From assembly GCF_025210595.1 (NCBI RefSeq), contig NZ_JAOARH010000132.1, positions 1-41,651 of the forward strand: DNA of 41,651 bases. Direction: 5' to 3'. The DNA is from Winogradskyella sp. (GTDB lineage Bacteria; Bacteroidota; Bacteroidia; Flavobacteriales; Flavobacteriaceae). Below, piece after piece: positions 36,208 through 41,651 of the stretch. A program made the translations under genes and the position numbers. Position 1 is the stretch's first letter; each line of letters starts with the position of its first letter. Below the pieces are notes generated by a model. The model was not told the origin of the DNA. It made no database searches and saw nothing but the letters and a program-made list of their open reading frames with translations.

Positions 36208-36233
36208 TAGAGGTTAATTAACCTCTATTTTTT
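36208..36233 (+). terminator. Terminator palindrome overlapping the folD stop codon
   Basis: TAGAGGTTAATTAACCTCTA (36208-36227) is a perfect 20-base palindrome followed by TTTTTTC on the plus strand, so it should end transcription of the gene at 35228-36178. On the minus strand the folD stop codon TAA sits inside it and no T-run follows. Confidence 0.75.
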
Positions 36234-37102
36234 CTATGGCGTTCTCTAGCTATTAGAGTATTCTTTAGAAGCATGGCAATAGTCATAGGACCTACTCCAC
36301 CAGGAACAGGAGTAATAAAACTTGCTTTTTTACTCACATTTTCAAAATCAACATCACCTGTAATATGATAGCCTTTTTCAGAATCATCAGGAACACGAGT
36401 AATACCAACATCAATAATAACAGCATCGTCCTTAACCATTTCAGCCTTTAAGAAATTAGGTATACCCAAAGCCGAAATCACTATATCTGCTTGTGATGTA
36501 ATTTGAGTAATATTTTTAGTATGGCTATGCGTTAGAGTTACTGTAGAATTACCAGGAAACCCTTTACGTCCCATTAAAATACTCATTGGGCGACCAACAA
36601 TATGAGAACGACCAATAACAACAGTATGCTTTCCTTTAGTTTCTACTCCATAACGATCAATAAGCTCTAAAATACCAAATGGTGTTGCTGGTATGAAAGT
36701 AGACATATCTAATGACATTTTACCAAAATTAGTAGGATGAAAACCATCAACATCTTTATCTGGATGTACAGCCATTAAAACTTTTTGAGTATTTATTTGT
36801 GGTGGAAGAGGTAACTGAATAATAAAACCATCTATATCATCATTATTATTTAATTCTTCAATAGTATCTAACAATTCAATTTCGCTAGTTGTATTAGGTA
36901 GACGCACCATTGTAGATTCAAAACCAACACGTTCACAAGCTCTTACTTTACTTCCTACATAAGTTAAACTCGCTCCGTCATTACCTACAATAACAGCTGC
37001 AAGGTGAGGCACTTTTTCGCCATTAGCCTTCATTTTATCAACTTCGGCTTTTATTTCCTCTTTTATATCCTTACTTGTTTTTCTTCCGTCTAGTATTGTC
37101 AT
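36218..37102 (-). CDS. folD: Bifunctional methylenetetrahydrofolate dehydrogenase/cyclohydrolase (FolD)
   Basis: FolD interconverts 5,10-methylene-, 5,10-methenyl- and 10-formyl-tetrahydrofolate with NADP. The 294-residue protein has the catalytic segment LTYVGSKVRACERVGFE (with the active Tyr and Lys), FIIQLPLPPQI, HPDKDVDGFHPTNFG, the Rossmann motif VIGRSHIVGRPMSILM and the C-terminal TPVPGGVGPMTIAMLL. The length is normal. It lies 97 bases after ffh in the same direction, with repeat arrays in the gap. Its last codons fall in the terminator of the converging gene. Confidence 0.97.
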   Translation of the reverse strand: MTILDGRKTSKDIKEEIKAEVDKMKANGEKVPHLAAVIVGNDGASLTYVGSKVRACERVGFESTMVRLPNTTSEIELLDTIEELNNNDDIDGFIIQLPLPPQINTQKVLMAVHPDKDVDGFHPTNFGKMSLDMSTFIPATPFGILELIDRYGVETKGKHTVVIGRSHIVGRPMSILMGRKGFPGNSTVTLTHSHTKNITQITSQADIVISALGIPNFLKAEMVKDDAVIIDVGITRVPDDSEKGYHITGDVDFENVSKKASFITPVPGGVGPMTIAMLLKNTLIARERHRKNRG

Positions 37103-37106
37103 AATT

Positions 37107-37191
37107 CAGTATTGAGTCTGCAGTATTGAGTCTGCAGTAATTATAATTTTGTTGTTCTTTTTTGACTGCCAACTGACGACTGCCAAACTGC
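37107..37191. repeat. Facing arrays of 14-base repeats between ffh and folD
   Basis: CAGTATTGAGTCTG occurs twice in perfect tandem (37107-37134) followed by CAGTA. At 37164-37191 a second pair of 14-base units, GACTGCCAACTGAC and GACTGCCAAACTGC, is built from similar ACTG-rich words in the opposite sense. An AT-rich 24-base stretch separates them. Confidence 0.7.
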
Positions 37192-37198
37192 TAATTAC

Positions 37199-38530
37199 TT
37201 ACCTTGGCATATTTTTCATAGCTTGCATCATGCGCTTACCGCCTCCGCCTTGCATCATCTTCATCATTTTACTCATTTGAGTAAACTGTTTTAGCAACTG
37301 GTTAACTTCTTGCACAGATGTTCCTGAACCTTTTCCTATACGTTTTTTACGACTTGCATTAATTATAGAAGGGTTAGCACGCTCTGCTGGTGTCATAGAA
37401 TGAATAATTGCTTCAATACCTTTAAACGCATCATCATCTATATCTATGCCTTTCATCATTTTACCAGCACCAGGAATCATACCTATTAAATCCTTCATGT
37501 TACCCATTTTCTTGATTTGTTGAATCTGCTTTAAGAAATCATCAAACCCAAACTGGTTTTTTGCAATTTTCTTTTGAAGTTTTCGTGCTTCTTCTTCATC
37601 AAATTGTTCTTGAGCACGCTCAACAAGAGACACCACATCACCCATTCCCAAAATACGATCTGCCATACGAGATGGGTAGAATACGTCTATGGCTTCCATC
37701 TTTTCACCAGTACCAATAAACTTAATTGGCTTATTAACTACCGATTTAATAGATATAGCAGCACCACCTCTGGTATCACCATCTAATTTGGTAAGAATAA
37801 CACCATCAAAATTTAAAATATCATTGAAGGCTTTTGCAGTATTTACAGCATCTTGACCTGTCATAGAATCCACAACAAACAAGGTTTCTTGTGGCTGAAT
37901 AGCTTTATGGATATTAGAAATTTCGGTCATCATAGCTTCATCAACAGCCAAACGACCAGCAGTATCTATAATTACCACATTATGGCCATTAGCCTTTGCA
38001 TGAGCTATACCTGCTTGTGCAATAGCAACCGGATCATTATTTCCTTTATCACTATAAACCTCAACATTGATTTGATCTCCTACAACATGAAGCTGATCTA
38101 TCGCAGCAGGACGATACACGTCACAGGCTACTAATAAAGGTTTTTTTGTTTTTTTATTTTTAAGATAGTTAGCAAGTTTACCAGAAAACGTTGTTTTACC
38201 AGAACCCTGTAAACCAGACATTAAAACTACAGATGGATTTCCTGAAAGATTAATTCCTTCTGCATCACCTCCCATAAGCTCAGTTAACTCGTCTTTAACG
38301 ATCTTAACCATTAACTGACCTGGCTGAAGTGTCGTTAATACATTTTGACCTATTGCTTTTTCTTTTACTTTTTTAGTAAATTCTTTAGCAATTTTAAAGT
38401 TAACATCGGCATCTAAAAGCGCACGTCTTACTTCTTTTAATGTTTCGGCAACATTAACTTCTGTAATACTACCATGACCTTTAAGTACGTGTAACGCTTT
38501 ATCTAACTTATCACTTAAATTATTAAACAT
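37199..38530 (-). CDS. ffh: Signal recognition particle protein (Ffh)
   Basis: Ffh is the GTPase of the signal recognition particle, which brings nascent membrane and secreted proteins to FtsY and SecYEG. From ATG 38530 it has 443 residues: N domain (MFNNLSDKLDKALHVLKGHG), G domain with GLQGSGKTTFSGKLA, CDVYRPAAIDQL, DTAGRLAVDE and TKLDGDTRGGAAIS, and a Met-rich M domain (GKMMKGIDIDDDAFKGIEAI, then MSKMMKMMQGGGGKRMMQAM). The frame continues upstream to 38557, but the added nine residues do not fit the family start. A TAAATTTG box lies 25 bases before the chosen ATG. Confidence 0.97.
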   Translation of the reverse strand: MFNNLSDKLDKALHVLKGHGSITEVNVAETLKEVRRALLDADVNFKIAKEFTKKVKEKAIGQNVLTTLQPGQLMVKIVKDELTELMGGDAEGINLSGNPSVVLMSGLQGSGKTTFSGKLANYLKNKKTKKPLLVACDVYRPAAIDQLHVVGDQINVEVYSDKGNNDPVAIAQAGIAHAKANGHNVVIIDTAGRLAVDEAMMTEISNIHKAIQPQETLFVVDSMTGQDAVNTAKAFNDILNFDGVILTKLDGDTRGGAAISIKSVVNKPIKFIGTGEKMEAIDVFYPSRMADRILGMGDVVSLVERAQEQFDEEEARKLQKKIAKNQFGFDDFLKQIQQIKKMGNMKDLIGMIPGAGKMMKGIDIDDDAFKGIEAIIHSMTPAERANPSIINASRKKRIGKGSGTSVQEVNQLLKQFTQMSKMMKMMQGGGGKRMMQAMKNMPR

Positions 38531-38554
38531 AATCTTTATCTCTTTTTGAAGTTG

Positions 38555-38562
38555 CAAATTTA
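38555..38562 (-). promoter_or_regulatory. Probable -7 box of ffh
   Basis: TAAATTTG on the minus strand matches TAnnTTTG and predicts a leader of about 20 bases to ATG 38530. This position supports the shorter start. The -33 TTG is not clear. Confidence 0.5.
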
Positions 38563-38693
38563 AGAATTTACAAGAGATAAACGAATACTTTATATGATTC
38601 TGAATTCAAAATCAAAAAGATTCTACCCTTTAGCAGAATTAATTACCTAACAATTTTAATATGCTTACAAGCTTTTAAAAATTATGTTTCGCT

Positions 38694-38734
38694 AAAAAAA
38701 GAAAAGAGCTACCCAGCGGACGGCAGCTCTTTTC
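38694..38734 (-). terminator. Terminator of the acidic repeat lipoprotein gene
   Basis: GAAAAGAGCT pairs perfectly with AGCTCTTTTC (38701-38710 with 38725-38734) around a GC-rich 14-base loop, followed by seven T on the minus strand. It lies 49 bases after the stop codon at 38784. Confidence 0.8.
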
Positions 38735-38783
38735 ACCAACTTAAACTTACTAAATTACCAACTAATAAGTGGTTCGTTATATA

Positions 38784-41069
38784 TTATTCACAGTTTTGTT
38801 CTAAAACCAAAATATCATCTCCTCTATGTAATTGCAAACGATCTTCTTCGCATTCAACAACCAACCAATCACCTATTATAGCCTGAATGTTTGGCCCAGA
38901 AATATTAGAAAATGTTACCACAACACCATCATCTGATTGCGATGTTGACCATGTTGCATCTATTGTAGAGGTATCATTGTAAATCACTACAATTTGGCTA
39001 TTCGGTTCAAAATCAAAATTCCAATTCATTAAATTATCACTACCATTGTAGTTTACAGCATTCCAAATACACTCTACTAAAAACCCATCTACATCTTCTT
39101 CTGAGCAACTCACAGAACAATCTTCTACAATTAAAGTGTGTGAGAAAATCTCGTAAACATTTGGATTTCCAGCCAGAGCAACTCTAGAGTAAATAGTTTG
39201 TTGGTAAGCAATTGTATTAACAAAAGGACTAAGCAAAGCATCAACTTCTGTCTCAGCATCAACTATTGTTGAATAAAAATAATAGACTACATCATCATTA
39301 GGGCAATTATCGAAAATAAGATTTAGATCAAAAACTCCAAATCCATCTGCGACTCCATCTTCCTGATCACAGACCGTAAGATCGTAATTACCAAAACACT
39401 CAAAATAATTACATTCTTCTGTGTTGAGATATACTGTAAAGATTTCAAAATTTCCACTATCTGATTCTATTCTCAAATAAACTTCTCCTGATACTGACCA
39501 ATATGATTCTGTCTGTATAATTGCACTAACATTGGCTTCTGCATCTGCTAAACTAACATGAAAAGATGGTGTAAAATTATATTGACAATCTATTAAGCCT
39601 ATAGTATTTGCGCTAAGGTTAAATTCTGCTTCATTATTTTCACCTAAACATTCTACTAATTCAAAATCTTCAAAGCAATCAAAAACTTCATCTTCTTGTA
39701 CTTCACACTCTTGTTCTAGCACCAACTCTTCTTCATCAAAAACAAATGTTATCCTATCCTCTTCACACTCTACAACTCTCCATTCTACAGATATAGCTTC
39801 ATAATTACCTGGTAAATCTAAAATTAGAAACACACCTGTATTACCTAATACAATTTCCCATGTTCCTGTTAGCTGATTTCCGTTATCATAACCAACATTT
39901 ACTATTCCGTCTTCATAAAAAAACAATGGACCACTATAATTTGGACTTAACAAACTTGTCCCCATCCACCATTTACATTCTTGTAAGTTAAGGGCTATTT
40001 CTTGTGCTGTACAGTCTAAATCATCTTCACATTCTTGTTCTAACTCAACTACAACTAATTGCCCATCTATTTCTTGTTTAAGAACTAATTCGTCTTCATC
40101 ACATTCATACACAATCCAACTTCCGTTCATCTCTTCAATTTCATCTAAATCTGAAATTACAATTTCTACATAACCTTCATTACTTATGGACGTATTCCAA
40201 TTCCCATCAATATATTGTGCTGTAACTCCATTTATCACATTTATAGTTCCATCTTCTAAGAAATGAAAAGCAAAATTTTGCAGATGGTCATCTCCATTAT
40301 ACGTTTCTACAATCCAATAACATTCCTGCAAATACATTTCAACATCCTCAACTTCGCATTGATCTTCTCCATTATCTTCACAATCTTCTTCAGCGGTTTC
40401 TATAGCCTCTGCTAATTCTTGATTAGAATTCACCTCTATAGTTGCACCATTGACATACTCTAATGTTACTGGGTAATTTAAACTTACAATTAAGATATTC
40501 TCTTCTTCTTCAAGGTTTTCTAAAAAGCTAAATAAAGCCTCATCACTTTCTATTGTAACAGTATCTACTATATTAAAGCTTGAATTAAATACTGAAAATG
40601 AAATAGGATATACAAAATCTACACACTCAACAACTTCATTCTCTTCAATTTCACAATCTTCTATAAAATCTTCGAGTTGATCTTGGTTTTCTATAATAAC
40701 CTCTGTATAATCATTAAAAATTATTGTAATCGGAAAAACAAAATCTAAAAAATCTTCATCATCTTCATACATTTCAAACATCTCTTCTAAACCCTCTATA
40801 TTTTCTATAGTTTCAATTACAATTGTTACATCACCAACTATTATAGTGACAGGTAATTCAATTGAAAAACAATCAGAATTATCTAAAATATTATCGTAAG
40901 ATCCATCATTTGCTGTAACATAAGACATAGCCCTTGCTAACTGAGAGTCTGGCTGTATAACTTCTTGGTCTTCTGGATTATTAACATCTGATGCTTCTTC
41001 TTGACAAGCAAAAAATGTTAAAAACACAAAAAAAGAAAATAATAACAACTTGTTGATTTTCACTTTCAT
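38784..41069 (-). CDS. Large acidic surface lipoprotein with three kinds of internal repeats
   Basis: The 761-residue protein has a lipoprotein signal (ending FLTFFAC, Cys22, then QEEASD, an acidic stretch suited to surface export). It is very rich in Glu and Asp. Residues about 65-225 hold four copies of a short domain with DFVFPITI/ECVDFVYPISF-type openings. About 240-350, 352-455 and 655-761 are three lipocalin-like repeats (LQECYWIVETYNG, LQECKWWMGTS, LVECIWNAVNYNG openings; VYECDED/VVECEEDR closings). Between them lie two 90-residue modules (FHVSLADAEANVSA, YYFYSTIVDAETEVDA) like those in the giant protein at the left end. No enzyme motif is seen. It is divergent from an ECF sigma factor gene 99 bases away and has its own terminator. 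Confidence 0.85.
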   Translation of the reverse strand: MKVKINKLLLFSFFVFLTFFACQEEASDVNNPEDQEVIQPDSQLARAMSYVTANDGSYDNILDNSDCFSIELPVTIIVGDVTIVIETIENIEGLEEMFEMYEDDEDFLDFVFPITIIFNDYTEVIIENQDQLEDFIEDCEIEENEVVECVDFVYPISFSVFNSSFNIVDTVTIESDEALFSFLENLEEEENILIVSLNYPVTLEYVNGATIEVNSNQELAEAIETAEEDCEDNGEDQCEVEDVEMYLQECYWIVETYNGDDHLQNFAFHFLEDGTINVINGVTAQYIDGNWNTSISNEGYVEIVISDLDEIEEMNGSWIVYECDEDELVLKQEIDGQLVVVELEQECEDDLDCTAQEIALNLQECKWWMGTSLLSPNYSGPLFFYEDGIVNVGYDNGNQLTGTWEIVLGNTGVFLILDLPGNYEAISVEWRVVECEEDRITFVFDEEELVLEQECEVQEDEVFDCFEDFELVECLGENNEAEFNLSANTIGLIDCQYNFTPSFHVSLADAEANVSAIIQTESYWSVSGEVYLRIESDSGNFEIFTVYLNTEECNYFECFGNYDLTVCDQEDGVADGFGVFDLNLIFDNCPNDDVVYYFYSTIVDAETEVDALLSPFVNTIAYQQTIYSRVALAGNPNVYEIFSHTLIVEDCSVSCSEEDVDGFLVECIWNAVNYNGSDNLMNWNFDFEPNSQIVVIYNDTSTIDATWSTSQSDDGVVVTFSNISGPNIQAIIGDWLVVECEEDRLQLHRGDDILVLEQNCE

Positions 41070-41168
41070 ATCATTGGAGCATTATGGTTTTTATTATATA
41101 ACAATAATAGTTTTATTTTTCCTACCTAGGCTATATAAAATTTATTTATAATTTGCAGAGCGATAATT

Positions 41169-41651
41169 ATGAGCCAACCCATCCAAGATCATATTTGCGA
41201 AGAGCACTTATTTGAGCGTTTGTACAAAAAGCACTCAAAAAACTTGCACGATTTTTTGTATTACAAATTTGGTGAGCATCTAAATCCTAAAGATAAAGTA
41301 CAGGAAGCTTTTATTAAACTTTGGCAAAATTGCGGCAAAGTTTCACCAGAAAAAGCAAAAAGTTTTTTGTTTACAACTGCAAATAACTTAATGTTAAATG
41401 CTGTTGCACACCAGAAGGTTGTGCTAAAACACGAAAAAACACCGCAGAAACACTCCACTAATGAATCGCCAGAATTTATAATGCAAGAAAAGGAGTATCA
41501 TCAAAAACTGCAAAATGCTATAGCAAATTTAACTGAAGCACAACGTGTTGCTTTTTTAATGAATAGAGTTGAAGGAAAACGCTTTAAGGAAATTGCGGCA
41601 CTTTTAGACATATCTACTAAAGCTGTTGAAAAACGGATTTATGGTGCATTA
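41169..41651 (+). CDS. ECF-type RNA polymerase sigma factor, 3' end beyond the window
   Basis: The open frame runs 161 codons from ATG 41169 to the last base. Region 2 is seen at about residues 14-75 (LFERLYKKHSKNLHDFLYYK, then KVQEAFIKLWQNCGKVSPEKAK with FLFTTANNLMLN), and region 4 at about 118-161 (LTEAQRVAFLMNRVEGKRFK, EIAALLDISTKAVEKRIYGAL). This is the ECF sigma-70 layout, most like the Bacteroidota family that is often paired with FecR-type anti-sigma factors. Only the last few residues should be missing; any anti-sigma gene would lie beyond the window. It is divergent from the acidic repeat lipoprotein gene, which may be among its targets; that link is inference. Confidence 0.9.
   Translation, partial: MSQPIQDHICEEHLFERLYKKHSKNLHDFLYYKFGEHLNPKDKVQEAFIKLWQNCGKVSPEKAKSFLFTTANNLMLNAVAHQKVVLKHEKTPQKHSTNESPEFIMQEKEYHQKLQNAIANLTEAQRVAFLMNRVEGKRFKEIAALLDISTKAVEKRIYGAL

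Overview
The window looks like a chromosomal segment of a marine-type member of the Flavobacteriaceae (Bacteroidota). The base composition is very AT-rich, and promoters resemble the Bacteroidota type (TTG, about 20 bases, TAnnTTTG). SecD and SecF are fused, and there are several lipoproteins. One protein ends in a type A C-terminal sorting signal of the type IX secretion system (T9SS), and several gene families are typical of flavobacteria (DUF4412, DUF2911, DUF6588-like). I cannot name a genus. I see no rRNA, tRNA, CRISPR array, insertion sequence or prophage.

Layout. 1-3300 (minus): the N-terminal 941 residues of a giant secreted CUB/PKD/P-domain protein, cut by the left edge, with a small secreted partner just upstream. 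3450-7450 (plus): folE, cysS, yidD, lgt and a DUF192 lipoprotein. 7520-17750 (minus): secDF, a small membrane-anchored protein, a DUF4412 protein, mdh, an Fn3-like lipoprotein, a DUF6588-like outer-membrane protein and gyrB, most with their own terminators and promoters. 18090-23050 (plus): a seven-TM AraC-type regulator, a beta-helix protein and a repeat-rich T9SS protein. 23100-28320 (minus): an XRE/DUF4870 regulator with two CPBP membrane proteases, then a di-haem peroxidase lipoprotein and asnB. 28490-30480: a DUF2911 protein (plus), then a NUMOD4/HNH/HTH protein and queE (minus). 30590-36230 (plus): a HerA-like ATPase, a lipoprotein, an alpha/beta hydrolase, a lipoprotein-type acetolactate decarboxylase, rluF and a two-domain secreted protein. 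36210-38570 (minus): folD and ffh. 38690-41651: an acidic repeat lipoprotein (minus) divergent from an ECF sigma factor cut by the right edge.

How the genes fit together. Much of the segment serves the cell envelope: Ffh, SecDF and YidD for export and insertion, Lgt for lipoprotein maturation, and at least six lipoproteins plus T9SS clients as likely substrates. FolE and FolD supply pterin and one-carbon metabolism; FolE's product also feeds the 7-deazaguanine route in which QueE acts. The rest is housekeeping (gyrB, mdh, cysS, asnB, rluF).

The parts most worth a second look are the XRE-DUF4870/CPBP operon, the NUMOD4/HNH/HTH gene with 21-base direct repeats at its start, three genes whose promoter box lies 4-6 bases from the start codon (possible leaderless mRNAs), the surface-anchored acetolactate decarboxylase, and facing 14-base repeat arrays between folD and ffh. 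None of these is proven to be a new system from sequence alone.
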